From assembly GCF_030272615.1 (NCBI RefSeq), contig NC_081413.1:18548285-18612284 (forward strand): DNA of 64,000 nt, read 5' to 3'. The notes below the pieces were generated by a model. The model saw only the letters and a list, made by a program, of their open reading frames with translations, was not told the DNA's origin and ran no database searches. Made by a program: the position numbers and the translations under genes. Positions 12,613-25,551 of this stretch are shown piece after piece (positions within the stretch are counted from its first letter, which is position 1; every line of letters begins with the position of its first letter). This stretch comes from Cryptomeria japonica. Its lineage: Eukaryota > Streptophyta > Pinopsida > Cupressales > Cupressaceae.

Positions 12613-12692
12613 TGTTAGATAGTTCAAATAACTGGAAGACAACTGAGATGGGGGGGGTGGGGGGGGTGAATTAGTTGTCACCAGATTACCGG
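12613..12692 (-). mobile_element. Solo LTR H, left piece (80 bp)
   Basis: TGTTAGATAGTTC at 12613 is the reverse complement of the element B-type LTR end. The piece includes a long G-run (12650-12666) and stops at 12692 where element D inserted. It continues at 31687 after D and at 48604 after F, about 1.25 kb in total, which fits one LTR of this family. No clean target duplication is visible at its outer ends, consistent with an old insertion. Confidence 0.8.
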
Positions 12693-14137
12693 TGATGGTA
12701 TGATGAAATAATAAGTATCCGGTAGAATACTGAGAAGGGGGGGTGAATCAGTATACTGAAAAACTAATACAAACTTCCCAATCTCAAATTCAAACTCACA
12801 AAGTAAACTTTTACTTATCAAGATCAATACTCAACATCAACTGGTTAATTGTTATAACAACTTAACAGTAAACAACTTCAATCTTGTAAACATTAAAATG
12901 CTTAATCATATCTCAACATATTCAATCTCTCAATGCTTTGAGTTATCATGCCTTATCAGAATAGTTAAGTAGTCAATCAAATCAACAAATAAGATCACAA
13001 CCACAAAAACATTCACCACTTGACACAAATGTTTATACGTGGAAAACCCAAATAGGTAAAAACCACGATGAGATGAGATGCACAAGGATATATATCTGAA
13101 CTAATATGAAGTTTGTCCTATTAGGATCCAAGCTTGTTAACGCTTTTACGATAAGTCCTGTTAAGAACTGATTCTGTTAGGAATCTCCCGGTTAAGGGAT
13201 TTACAATATGCCTCGATGAAAAAGCAAAATACCCTGTTAGGAGTAACCTTGATAGAGGGTTTGAGAATCCAAGCTAGTGGACCACCTTTTTAGAGGATTT
13301 AATAAGTAACCAAGCTTGTTAGAGCTTACCTGGTTAGGGGATTTCAATTCTGCTGTAATTGTTAGAAAACATAGACTTTCTTGATCTGTCTGGATAGCAC
13401 TACATTTTCTTGATTAGATCCTTTTAAGCTTCAATCTGCCTTTACGCAAACTGCAAATCCATTCTCCGGTTAGGCAATCACACACTCAACTAGTTTTCAA
13501 CCAATACTTTGTCAACACTCTTACAAACAATTTCATCGACCTTAAATACAAATCAATTAGGTTGGTAACACAACAAAAACCTAATTCTCTCATAGAGATT
13601 ACAAACAAGTTGGTTCAATCTTGACTGTTAGAAATTATAACAATCTTTTCACATTCTTCAAGAAAATTCCAACCTCTCCATGATCACCGCTTCATCAAAC
13701 TTTGTAACTCATCACGTGCTATGCGTTAGATGCAATCCACTTTTCTCATTCCCTAGACAATCAAACAAACAAACAAGGTTCCAAAAACAATCTGAACTTA
13801 TCCTCATTCAATGATCATATGTGTCGCCATCATTATTGCTCATCATTAGATCTGAAACCAACAAACTTGATCGGTTAGGGTTTAACAAAAAGCAACTGGT
13901 ACAGTTTACCAGTTACATTGCATAGAAAAGGGTTTAACCTTATACACCGGTTTACCGATTCAACTCACAAACTAACATACCAGTTTATAACATCTTCCTC
14001 AAAGATCTCCTACCAGTTACAAGCCAATATCAATAATAACAACAATATCAACAACATCATAAATACCATTACTGGTTCAATTGACATCAATGAGAACATA
14101 ACATATCATTAATGCAATCATCATGTAAATGCCAACA
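12693..14137 (-). repeat. Element D 3' LTR
   Basis: It is 1,445 bp long, TGATGGTATGATG to ATGCCAACA on the plus strand. It matches 30231-31681 over its whole length. It carries the conserved LTR core at about 13033-13070, a G-run near 12737, and a run of degenerate GTTAAGGGATT-type repeats at about 13120-13350. Confidence 0.9.
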
Positions 14138-14490
14138 ATATCCCCCTTTGGCATTGATGGAAATACAAATATCAATACCTCTGATTGCTACTGTGATTGG
14201 TGAATAGGAATCCTGGTTTACATTACCAAGTATTCACCATGCTCTGTCTGTCATAAGCCTGTCATTGATTTCCCTTTGCTAGTCACATAATTATTCTCCT
14301 CAATCACATAATTCTTCTCCCCCTTTGACAACACTGCCAAATTGAAAGTAAAACATGTAATGTCAAATTTTCACTGTGCATCAACAACATACTGCAAGTT
14401 GATGCTCCCCCTATGGAATACATCCACTTCTTCATCAATCCATGTAAAATTTTACAAGTGATTCAGGGACTGATACAATCAGCATCATGC
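14138..14490 (-). other. Element D 3' untranslated region with polypurine tracts
   Basis: Non-coding. Read on the minus strand, GCCAAAGGGGGATAT (14138-14152) abuts the 3' LTR and is the main polypurine tract. Further AGGGGGAG-like runs lie near 14320-14330 and 14405-14412. Confidence 0.75.
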
Positions 14491-15854
14491 TCAACTAACT
14501 TCATGAAGAGGGACAACGCCCAACTGAATTCTAAGATACTCAAAAGTAGTCTTAGGCAGAGGTTTGGTAAAGATATCTACAAGTTGCTCCTGGGTAGAAA
14601 CATGCTCTAAGATAACATGTTTACTTTGAACTTTTTTCCTCAAAAAGTGATACTTCAATTCAATGTGCTTGGTGCGAGCATGCAAAACAAGATTCTTAGA
14701 AATGTTAATGGCACTTGTGTTATCATATAAAATCTTGATTGGTTTTGTGATCTTCATCTTAAAACCTTCCAAAATGTGCCTCATCCAAATAGCTTGTGTG
14801 CAATTCATGTAAGCTACAACATACTCAGCTTCAGCAGTAGATTGTGAAGTACAACTCTGCTTCTTACTACTCCATGAAACTATCCTTCCTCCTAGAAAGA
14901 ATGCTCCACTGGTAGTAGTTTTCTGGTCATCAATATTTCCTACCCAATCAACATCAATGTATGCTTTCAAATCAAAGTTTCCTCCATATAGATACCATAA
15001 TCCATAGTCAACTCTACCTTTCAGATACCTAAAAATTCTCTTTGTCACTATCAAGTGTGTTTCCTTTGGATTCTTCTGAAATCTTGCAACTATACCAACC
15101 GCACGGGCAATATCTGGTCTGCTATAAACAACATAGTGTAATTTACCAATCATTGACCTGTATTCTTTTTCATCAACAAACTTAGATGCATCCTCCTTGG
15201 ACAACTTACAACCTGTAACCATTGGTGTTCCAACTGGTTTATAGTCACTCATGCCAAAATTCTTTAAAACCTCTTTCACATACTTAGATTGAGTAATGAA
15301 AATACCATTCTTCATTTGATGTATCTGCAAGCCTATGAAATTTTTTATTTCCCCTACTAAAGACATTTCAAATTCATTTTTCATTTCATCTGCAAAACTA
15401 TTGCTCATGACATCATTACCTCCAAAAATAATATCATTAACAAATACTTCACTGACTAGTATTTCATCTCCTTCAGACTTGAGATAAATATTACTATCAT
15501 CACTAGTTCTTGCAAAGCCTATCTTCATCAAATGTATATGAAGTCATTCATACCATCCTCCAGGTGCCTGCTTCAATCCATACACAATTTTATGCAATTT
15601 GTATACCATGTCTTTCTCATTTGTCAATGCATAACCATCAGGCGGCTCTATGTATACCTCTTCTTCCAATATCCCATTCAAAAATGAAGACTTAACATCC
15701 ATCTGGTATACCTTGAACTTCTTATGGGCTGCAAATGCAAGTAAAGTTCTGACACCTTCTAGTTTTACTACTGGTACAAAAGTTTTGCCATAATCTTCTC
15801 CTTCTTCTTGAGCATAAACCTTGCAAACTAATCTTGCCTTGTTGTGAACTACAT
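14491..15854 (-). pseudogene. Element D reverse transcriptase and RNase H
   Basis: It reads from about 15854 down to 14491 in one frame with a TGA at about 15544 inside the WYE*LH motif. RT motifs are NKARLVCKVYAQEEG near 15840, QMDVKSSFLNG near 15700 and YGLKQAPGGWYE near 15560. The catalytic box reads FVNDIIFGG near 15430, so the first Asp of the usual V-D-D is Asn. RNase H motifs are DVDWVGN near 14945 and TAEAEYVVA near 14830. The C-terminal tail is DIFTKPLPK near 14570. Upstream, the frame is cut at 15854 by element E. With the Asp lost this RT would be dead even without the stop. Confidence 0.9.
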
Positions 15855-17367
15855 TGATAGTTCTAATACTTAATATAAGTACAAATCCAATAGCCAACAA
15901 GATGAGAGGGGGGGGGTGAATCATGCAAACTTAATCATTTATAAAAACATGAGATTCGACCTCGGTAACATATATATCAGCAATATAACCAAAACTGTTA
16001 AACATGCAAACTCAAAAGCATATGAACAATATAAACCTCATAACACCAAATTTAACGTGGAAACCCAAATAGGGAAAAAACACTGTGGGATTTTGGACCC
16101 ACTAAGAAATATACTCTTCTAGAGTATGCTTGGTTAAAAACAAATCTTGTTAAAGATTACAAACACATTGCTAGATGTGACCTGGTTAAGGGATTTCCCT
16201 CAGATCTGTTAGGATCTTCACTTTGTTAGAAGTGACCTTGTTAAAGGATTTCAAACACTCAATTAGAATGTCACCTTGCTAGAGGGTTTACATATAAGAC
16301 TGTTAAGTCCACTCGGTTAAGAGATTTTCTGTCACTTTCACAAAATAACAGTAATAAAAATCTATCTACAAATTCACATCTAAAATGCTAAAGCAGATTC
16401 CTATTTGTTCAATACAATCTAGACATAGAACTAATCTTGTCTATCTACTGGGCTTCTATACTCTGTTATTCTAACAGGTCTTCAAGCTTCTGTGCTCGGT
16501 AATCACTATGTAGCATCCCTGTGCATACACTTGCCCGCATACATTGTTTATCAACAGTTTCCTATTTATAAACAATTAGGTAACCTCTTAATCTCCTTGA
16601 TCACATTTCCCATGATCAATCATAGCTATCAGATCTTCAATCTTGTCTAGGTTCAATGCATCTTTCGATCTGAAAACGTTTTACCCCACCTTGGAACTTG
16701 CATAATAGTCTTGGAACTTGTGCCAGGGTATTGTGGTTCAATCTGAGCTACAAATCTTCATGCCAACTTTCCATTGCCTTAGATTCGTTAACAAACTTCT
16801 TTGACGGCTTACCAATCATTTAATCCACTCCAGCTCATCAGCTTCCTTCATTAAATACCACATGTAAACATTTACTGCATTCTGTTATAGCTCGGTTACA
16901 ACTCGGTAACAACTTGGTGAATACTAAACTCCACTCAGTAGACATTCCGCCTTCATTAACTGATAGCGATAACCTTAGGGTTTACCGACTAGGTTCTTTG
17001 CTTAATAACATAGTATAGTATTGACCTTTACAATTTACAACATATGTATGATGTTAAAACAATCTAAAACATCATGATCTCATCACTGTCTGACTCGGTA
17101 GTAGCTGCCCATTGAATACCTTATTCATCATATTCTTTCTTGTGTCTTTTACTGACATCTTTATAATCTTCATATCATACTTCTCAAGATATGCCAACAT
17201 TATTTTGAATTAGAAAATCAATTTCTTGGCATCAATGACAAAATAATAATATCAAGACAGTAAAACATCTTTAATCAGTTATATCCATAATCATCAACAA
17301 CCTTCTCAATATCCTTAAGAAATGCCAACAATCTTTCATTTTCTGTTGTAATGCAATATTGCCAACA
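15855..17367 (-). repeat. Element E 3' LTR
   Basis: It is 1,513 bp, from TGATAGTTC to TATTGCCAACA, and ends directly at the purine tract ATCTCCCCCTTTGGC (reverse). It has the G-run at about 15908-15916, the conserved LTR core at about 16051-16090 and degenerate GTTAAGGGATT-type repeats at about 16130-16330. Confidence 0.88.
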
Positions 17368-17838
17368 ATCTCCCCCTTTGGCATTGATGGCAAAACCAAT
17401 TGATTTAACCTTAATAGATTCGGATTGCTGTGATTCTGAAATTCTGAAATGCTCTCCCCCATACATTAGACTTCTCCTCATTTCTTCAGTCTTCTTTCCA
17501 ATCTGTAGTCTGCTCAGTTTTCTCTTAGTCTTCTCCCCTAATAGGTCTACTCTCAGTCTTCTCTCCTTTATAGTAGTCTTCTCCCCATTTGACAACAATG
17601 CCAAAATAAAATAAAATAAAGAACTAAAACATAATTTCTTTGTGTAAGAAGTGATTTCCTGCTGTTGTGTATCAATTGAGTCTCGATCAGAGCATTTGTC
17701 TTCAATTCCTGTTCCCTATAATATTTCTTGTATTAATTCCAGTACACTTTTAGAAAACATCCTAAAGTGTATAACTTAGCATCAACACCCAAAAGATATT
17801 CAATAGAGTCATCAGATTGATTCTTTCACCGAACTCGG
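17368..17838 (-). other. Element E 3' untranslated region with polypurine tracts
   Basis: Non-coding. The reverse strand shows GCCAAAGGGGGAGAT directly at the LTR (17368-17382) and further GGGGGAG or GGGGAG runs near 17455, 17535 and 17580. The ORFs at 17271-17614 overlap this region and the LTR end and are not supported. Confidence 0.7.
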
Positions 17839-20362
17839 TCAGTGAGTAGAAGATAGGGGTAGGACCCCTAACTTACTTCTGAGATATTCAAAAGTGTCCT
17901 TTGGTAGTGGCTTGGTGAAGATATCTGCTATTTGCTCCTTTGTGCTAACATATTCCAACACCACTTTCTTCTCTTGAGATTCTTCTCTAAGATAATGATA
18001 TGTGCTTTGTCTTAGAGTGCATAATACAATTCTTTGAAATATTAATGGCACTAGTATTGTCACAGAATATAGTTACTAGTTTGGTAGCTTTCTCATTTAT
18101 ACCTTCCAATAGTTGTTTGATCCATGCAATGTTGGTACAATTCAATGCTGCAACAATGTATTCAACTTTTGCTATTGACTGTGAAACACATCCTTGTTTC
18201 TTGCTAAGCCAACTCACTAGTTTTTCTCCTAAAAAGAAAGCTCCTCCACTTGTGCTTTTTCTATCATCAATGTTGCCTGGCCAATCAACATCAGTATAAA
18301 CTTTTAAATCAAAATCATTTCCTTTCTGATATACTAAGCCATAATCCTCTGTGTCTTTCAAGTATCTAAAAATTCTTTTGATTGCTGTCATGTGTGTTTC
18401 CTTAGGATCTGCAGAGAATCTTGCAACTATACCTACTGCATGTGCTATGTCTGGTCTACTGTGAATAACATATTGTAGTTTTCCAATCATGGATCGGTAG
18501 AGTGTCTCATCAACAGATGCAAATTCATCATTCTTAGATAATTTATAGTTGGTAGTCATAGGAGTACTTACTGGTTTTGAATCATCCATTCCAAATTTCT
18601 TCAAGATTTCCTTTATGTACTTGGATTGAGTAATGAAAATCTCATTTTTCATTTGCAGTATCTGTAAACCTATAAAATACTTTATCTCACCAATTAATGA
18701 CATCTCAAAATATTTGCTCATTTCATTTCCAAAGTTCTTGCATAAAGAGTCATTTCCACAAAATATAATATCATCAACAAATATGGCTGAGATCAGTATT
18801 CCATTTTCATCATTCTTCATGTACATGTTGTTGTTCTCACTTGTCCTTATAAAACCAATCTTAATCAAATAAGAGTGCAATCTTTCATACCATGCTCTTG
18901 GTGCTTGTTTCAAACCATATAAAGCTTTGTTAAATTTACATACCTGATCTTTATTATTGTCTTCAACAAATCCTTTAGGTTGTTCAATGAAAACTTCTTC
19001 TAATATTCCATTCAGAAATGCAGATTTGACATCCATTTGATATACCTTGAAGTTCTTGAAAGCAGCATAGGCCAACAATGTTTTTACTCCTTCAAGTCTA
19101 GCAACAGGTGCAAAAGTTTCACCATAATCAATTCCTTCTTCTTGAGCATAACCTTTGAAAACTAGTCTTGCTTTGTTTCGAATGACTTCACCTTTTTCAT
19201 TTAGCTTGTTCCTGAAAATCCACTTTGTACCGATTACATTTTTGTCCTTCGGTCTTGGGATTAGTGTCCATGTGTCATTCTTCTTGATTTGATCAATCTC
19301 TTTTGTCATAACATTTACCCAATCTTCACTGTTAAATGCCTCTTTCACTATTCTTGGTTCAAATTCACATATCAAACATGTGTTCTGTCTCAGTTTGTTC
19401 CTTGTCATCACTAGATCATCCTTATCTCCTATAATCAGACTTGGTGCATGATGTCTTCTGACATAATTGGCTAATACAGGCTCAGTAGGCTCTGTATGAT
19501 CACTCGGTAACTGGATATTCTCTTCATTTTCTTCAATATTCTTCTCAGTAGGACTTCTCGGTTGAACATAGACAAATTCATCATAGTCTTCTGGTTCCTT
19601 GGAATTTTCTTCATCATTTCTTTCTGCAAATTCATCAATTTTCACATTTGCACTTTCTACTATTTTGTTAGATGATTTGATCAAACATTTAAATGCTTTG
19701 CTTCTGGAAGAATAACCTAGAAATGTTCCTTCTTCACTTTTCTGATCAAACTTGCCATTTCTATCATCTTTATGAACATAGCATCTACTTCCAAGGATTT
19801 TAAAATAATTAACATTAGGTTTCTTATCATACCATATTTCATATGGTGTCTTCAAAGTACCTTTCTTCAATTGAACTCGGTTCAAGGTGTAAACAGTTGT
19901 GCTTATTGCTTCTCTCCAAAACATTTGTGGCACCTTCTTTTCAATCATCAGTGTTCTAGCACAATCCACAATAGATCTATTTCTTCTCTTAGCTATTCCA
20001 TTCTACTGTGGAGTTCTTGGTGCAGAGACTTGTCTTTTAATACCATGATCATTGCAGAATAAGTTGAATTCATCAGATGTGAACTCTCCTCCTCTATCTG
20101 ATCTAAGACATTTCAGTTGTCTTCTTGTTTCATTTTCAACTCTTGCCTTGTACCATTTAAACATTTGAAAAGCTTCTGATTTTTCCTTTAAAAACATTAC
20201 TGACATCATCCTTGAATAGTCATCCACAAATAATATGAAATACTTATCACCATAATAACTTTGAACTTTCATAGGACCACAAAGATCAGTGTGCACTAGA
20301 TCTAAAATTCCCTTAGAAGTGTAAGACTTACTTGTAAAGCTTGATCTTGTCGTCTTACCCAT
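17839..20362 (-). pseudogene. Element E integrase, reverse transcriptase and RNase H
   Basis: The integrase core starts LVHTDLCGP near 20290, with its second Asp in RSDRGGEF near 20090. The position of the catalytic Glu reads AKRRNRS near 19985, so Glu is Lys, a G-to-A type change. A stop lies just before it (about 20000-20002). RT and RNase H follow in an open frame of 660 codons (19969-17987): [11 protein letters not shown] near 19030, FVDDIIFCG near 18775 (catalytic Asp pair present), DVDWPGN near 18280 and a Lys replacing Glu in IAKVEYIVA near 18165. A frameshift near 18040 moves the RNase H tail, with DIFTKPLPK, into the frame 18063-17839. RT is the best-preserved RT in the window, but integrase and RNase H are damaged. 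Confidence 0.92.
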
Positions 20363-22000
20363 TTGGCATCCTCAGCACATAGCATTCTTAGGTTTTTCAA
20401 GACTCGGTAGACCTCTTACTCTATGCTTCTTACTTATTTTGATCAAATTATCAAAATTTACATGACAAAACCTTTTATGCCATAACCAGGTATCATCAAT
20501 CTTTGCATGCAAACACTTATTCTGAGTTGAGTCAAGGTGAAATGTATTACCTTTTGTTTGTGTCTGGGTAGCAGCTAACTTTCCATTCTTGTCATGAACT
20601 TTGATAATTCCTTTCTGAAATTCTATTCGGTAACCTATGTTGTTTAGTTGTCCTACACTCAACAAATTGTATTTCAAACCTTCAACCCAATAAACATCAT
20701 TGCATCTTGCATTATCAAGAAGTGTTATAGATCCTTTACCTCTTATCGAACATGGTGCATCATTACCAAATCTAACATAGCCTCCATCATAATCTTCTAA
20801 CATAACAAACTTGTGTTTATCTCCTGTCATATGATGTGAGCATCCACTATCTATAATCCAAGAATCATTAGTATTTATGTGAGATATTAGTGCTTTTTCT
20901 TCATACCTTTCTTCATCTGAGCCATCCTTGATAGCCACATAAACTACTTCCTCTGTATCAGTCTCATCTGATTTATCATCGTTAGATTCCTCATCAGCTA
21001 TTAAGCATGTCTTTCTATCTCTTCTTCTGAAGTCTCGGTGTCCTCTGTAATGATTATCTTTCTGTCTATCATCTTGGTAATCTCTCTTTTCAGTAAAATC
21101 TTTGTCAAGACAGTTAGAAGCCATATGTCCTATCTTATCACAATTGAAACATTTCAAAGGTAGTTTTCCTTTATACTTACCTTTGCCTCTCGGTAACCTT
21201 TTGGCTAATAGTGCTTCAAACTCTTCTTGCTTTCTGATTTCCTCATACAGTTTGTGTACTTCTTCCATGTTCTTCTGAAATCTTTCACTTGTTCCACTGT
21301 GATCTCCTTCAGAGTACTTATACTTTCTTTCATTGTAATTATTAGATTCATCAAGATGAAAAGAACTAAATGCAGATTCAACTTTATTTACCGAAGACCC
21401 ACTGTTATCAAAATTACTTAACTCAAATGCATGTAGCTTACCAATAGTAGCATCTAAAGAAATTGGCATATTAGGTACATACCTCAATTCATTGATTGCA
21501 GAAACTCAGATTGCATAAGCTGGTAGAAGGGTTTTCAACAACTTACTTGTTATATCCCTTTCTTCAATAGTTCCACCTGCTCCTTTGATTTGATTGACAA
21601 TCTCCTTTAGTCTTGTACTATACTAAGTTATGTTCTCACCTTCATTCATCCTCATAGATTCAAGTTGTCCTCTCAGACTGTCTACTTTTGCTCTTTGAAC
21701 ATGTTCATCTCCTCCATATACTGATATGAGCTTATCCCACATTGCCTTTGCATCATTGCAGCCTTCTTGATCATTAAACTCTGAATCGGTCAATGCAGAT
21801 GTTATTTCAATCATTGCTTGAATATGTTCTTGCTTCGCCTTTATCTCTTCCATAGTCAATGGATAGGTGCTCAGTGTAACAAAATAATTCTCTAGATAGT
21901 ATACAACATATTCTCCAACTCTTGATAGATGTAGCTTCATCCTTTTCTGCCATGTAGAGAAACTTGACTTGTTCAGCTTCGGTGCATCCCTCTTATACAT
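20363..22000 (-). pseudogene. Element E gag and protease
   Basis: It starts with ATG at 22000, 50 bp from the primer site. Gag (UBN2-type) begins with a W-containing block FSTWQKRMKLHL near 21960. Stops occur near 21620 (TAG) and 21510 (TGA), after which the frame is open from 21487 to 20372. That part holds a zinc knuckle CFNCDKIGHMASNC near 21150, the protease motif DSGCSHHM near 20845, and the pre-integrase LWHKRFCHVNF near 20470. A TGA follows at about 20372 in the zinc region. All pieces are in one frame, so a single point change explains each break. Apart from the stops the length is normal for a copia gag-protease. Confidence 0.9.
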
Positions 22001-22050
22001 CTTTGGATCTTTAGCTCAAGTGCCTTTAAACTTTCCTTCCGGAGTCCAAT

Positions 22051-22062
22051 GCTCTGATACCA
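22051..22062 (-). other. Element E primer binding site (initiator-Met tRNA)
   Basis: GCTCTGATACCA is the reverse complement of TGGTATCAGAGC. It sits 2 bp from the LTR start at 22065. Confidence 0.93.
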
Positions 22063-22064
22063 AT

Positions 22065-23509
22065 TGATAGTTCTGATACTTAATATAAGTACAGATCCAA
22101 TAGCCAACAAGATGAGAGGGGGGGGGGGGTGAATCATACAAACTTAATCTTCCATAAAAACATCAGATTCAACCTCGGTAACATATACATCAGTAATATA
22201 ACCAAAACTGTTAAACATGCAAACTCAAAAGCATATGAACAATATAAACCTCATAACACTAGATTTAACGTGGAAACCCAAATAGGGAAAAACCACTGTG
22301 GGATTTCAGACCCACTAAGAAATATACTCTTCTAGAGTATGCTCGGTTAAAAGCAAATCCTGTTAAAGATTACAAACACATTGCTAGATGTGACCTAGTT
22401 AAGGGATTTCCCTCAGATCTATTAGGATCTTCACTTTGTTAGAAGTGACCTTGTTAAAGGGTTTCAAACACTCAATCAGAATGTCACCTTGCTAGAGGGT
22501 TTACATATAAGACTGTTAAGTCCACTCGGTTAAGAGATTTTCTGTCACTTTCACAAAATAACAGTAATAAAAATCTATTTGCAACTTCACATCTAAAATG
22601 CTAAAGCAGATTCCTATTTGTTCAATACAATCTAGACATAGAACTAATCTTGTCTATCTGCTGGACTTCTATACTCTGTTATTCTAATAGGTCTTCAAGC
22701 TTCTGTGCTCGGTAATCACTATGTAGCATCCCTATGCATACACTTGCCCGCATACATTGTTTATCAACAGTTTCCTATTTATAAACAATTAGGTAACTGC
22801 TTAATCTTCTTGATCACATTTTCCATGATCAATCATAGCCATCAGATCTTCAATCTTGTCTAGGTTTAATGCATCTTTCGATCTGAAAATGTTTTACCCC
22901 GCCTTGGAACTTGCATAATAATCTTGGAACTTGTGCCAGGGTATTGCAGTTCAATATGAGCTGTAGATCTTCATGCCGACTTTCCATTGCCTTAGATTCA
23001 TTAACAAACTTCTTCCATAGCTTACCAATCATTTAATCCACTCCAGCTCATCAGCTTCCTTCATTAAATACCACATGTAAACATTTATTGCATTTTGTTA
23101 TAGCTCGGTTACAACTCGGTAACAACTCGATGAATACTAAACTCCACTCGGTAGACATTCCACTTTCATTAATTGATAGCGATAACCTTAGGGTTTACTG
23201 AATAGGTTCTTTTCTTAATAACATAGTATAGTATTGACCTTTACAATTTACAACATATGTATGATGTTAAAACAATCTAAAACATCATGATCTCATCATT
23301 GTCTGACTCGGTAGTAGTTGCCCATTGAATACCTTATTCATCATATTCTTTCCTGTGTCTTTTACCGACATCTTTATAATCTTCATATCATACTTCTCAA
23401 GATATGGCAACATCATACTGAATTAGAAAATCAATTTCTTGGCATCAATGACAAAATAATAATATCAAGACAGTAAAACATCTTTAATCAGTTATATCCA
23501 TAATAATAG
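22065..23509 (-). repeat. Element E 5' LTR, truncated at its outer end
   Basis: It matches the 3' LTR from 15855 to about 17291 with a few percent differences. At 23504 similarity stops, about 76 bp short of the LTR end. The five bases AATAG (23505-23509) are of uncertain origin. An LTR without its terminal bases cannot be integrated in this form, so the end was lost after insertion. Confidence 0.85.
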
Positions 23510-24334
23510 TACATTGGGATTTTCTTTACCGGTTTTTGATTTAACAGGTTTAGGTTCCAAAAGAAAAATGCAAGGATCTTCATCCTTTTTCTCTGAACTG
23601 GTTCCTTCTGAGACTTCGTAAAATTCATCTACACGAACATCAACACTCTCAACAATTCTCTATGTCCAATTGTTGAAGAATTTATAGGCCTTACTCTTGG
23701 TGGGATAGCCAAGAAATATGCCTTCATCACTCTTAGCTTCAAACTTGCTTATGTAATCACCTCTTTTTAATAAAACATTTTTTACCAAATATCTTGAAAT
23801 AACTAACATCAAGTGATCTCCTATACCAATATTCATAAGGGGTCTCTTCCTTACCTCTTTTCATCATAACTCGGTTCATTGTGTAGATAGATGTACTTAC
23901 AAATTCTTTCCAAAATGTTTTCGCTACACTTCCTTATATCAACATTGTCCTAGCAGCTTCAACCACTGACCGATTGTTCCTCTTTGCTATACCATTCTAC
24001 TATAGTGTCTTGTTGCAAAAAGCTCCTGCTTGGTACCATTCTCATCACAATACTTAGTGAATTCCTCAGAAGAAAATTAAACGCCTTGATCTGTTCTCAA
24101 ACATTTTATCTTTTTGCCACTCTATTTCTCAGCTAAGGCCCTAAATGCCTTGAACTTACCAAAGGCTTCATTCTTATCCTTTGAGAATGTAACCCACATC
24201 ATCCTTGAACAATCATCAGCGAAGATCATGAAATATCTATCACCTTGAATGCTTCTTATTATTATTGGTCCACATAGATCTTTATGAACCAAATCTAACA
24301 GGTGCTCTGTTGAGAAGGACTTTCTCTTGAAAGT
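23510..24334 (-). pseudogene. Element D integrase, heavily frameshifted
   Basis: Reading from 24334 leftwards, the core starts LVHKDLCGP near 24280 (first Asp kept) and has its second Asp in RTDQG near 24090. The region of the catalytic Glu near 24000 is out of frame. The C-terminal GIFLGYPTKSKAYKFF lies near 23700 and an acidic linker follows to 23515. The next expected part (linker end and the beginning of RT, about 150 codons by comparison with element E) is absent between here and 15854 on the other side of element E. Confidence 0.85.
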
Positions 24335-25551
24335 TTAAGAAGTCATCTTTCCTAACTGACATTCTTTACAAAGAGCATTAACTGGTTTGTCTAGCTGTGG
24401 AAAACCTCTTACTGTCTTGGACTTGCACACTTTAATAATGTTATCAAAGTTTATATGACAAAATATCCTATGCCAAAGCCAACTATCATATATCTTTGGA
24501 ATCAAACAGTTGCTAACTTTAGGATTAAGATGAAATAGATTACCTTTGGTTTGTTTCCCGGTTGCAATCAATTCACCTTTGTTGTCAAATATTTTGCACA
24601 TACCATTTGTAAACTCCAATGGGTATCCTCCACCATTAAGTTGTGCCACACTCAGAAGATTGTGCTTTAGGCTTTCAACCCAATAGACATCATCAACACT
24701 GCTCTTCCCATTAAGAGAAATAACTCCCTTACCTTTAACCATACAGGGCGAGTCATTGCCAAATCTGACAACACCGCCATCAAATTGCTTCAAGGAAAGA
24801 AATTTGTTCCAATCACCGGTCATGTGATGTGAACAACCACTATCAATGATCCAATCATTAGAGCTATCCATCCTGGACACTAGTGCCTTATGATTTGATA
24901 TCTCTTCCTTAATAGCTACAAACACAATATCTTCACTAGCATCATCATCAAATTCTTCATTAGTAATACCACTATCAACCGCTATAAGACAATCTCTCTT
25001 GCCTTTACCCTTATACTTCTTGAATTTGTCTCTCTTGTATTCATTTACACCATTATGATAGTTAGCTACTATATGACCAATATTGTTGCATGCAAAACAC
25101 TTTAAAGGTAGCTTACCTCTATATTTCCCAGTGCCTCTAGGCAGTCGTTTTGCCAAGAATGCTTCAATTTATACTAAGTTGTCTTCATCATCAGCATCTC
25201 TGCTGGATCTGGATTCATAGCTATGACAAGTATCTCTACTTTTTCTCTTAGATGGGTTGGATACAGAAGCTCTGAATGTATATTCTAATTTCTATACACT
25301 ACCATCATAACTATTTAATTCAAAAGCAGTAAGTTTGCCAATGATAGAGTCAAGAGTTACCTTTGTTTTGTCAATGGATTTCAGCTCCCAAATAGCTGCA
25401 ACTTGGATAGCATAGATTGGTAGTAGGGTTCTTAGTACCTTACTGATCACTGTGGAATCACTGCTATAGATCTCTTCAAGCTTTTTCCATACTTCATATG
25501 CAGTTTCAAGACCATGAACATCTACATACTCAACATCAGATAGGGAACTGA
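24335..25551 (-). pseudogene. Element D gag C-terminal part and protease
   Basis: The frame 25156-24335 is open. It shows the zinc knuckle CFACNNIGHIVANYH near 25100 (last Cys is Tyr), the protease motif DSGCSHHM near 24850, and pre-integrase LWHRIFCHINF near 24465 with CKECQ at its end. Upstream, 25551-25157 carries the end of the capsid part, including KVLRTLLPIYAI near 25440, with stops near 25295 and 25170. Compared with element E, about 55 residues between EEIYSSDS and VISKVLRTLLP are missing, an apparent internal deletion. The N-terminus lies beyond the gypsy solo LTR at 29968-30200. Confidence 0.87.

Larger units (their letters stand above)
15855..23509 (-). mobile_element. Element E: Ty1/copia retrotransposon (-) inside element D
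   Basis: The LTRs begin TGATAGTTCTRATAC at 15855 and 22065 and are closely similar. Between them are, from right to left, a perfect Met primer site, gag, protease, integrase, RT, RNase H and a purine tract. The total is about 7.65 kb. It inserted in the RT region of D. TACAT occurs at 15850-15854 and again at 23510-23514, but the right LTR lacks its last 76 bp or so and D lacks roughly 150 codons here. The right end may therefore be a deletion junction and the TACAT match may be chance. Confidence 0.87.
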
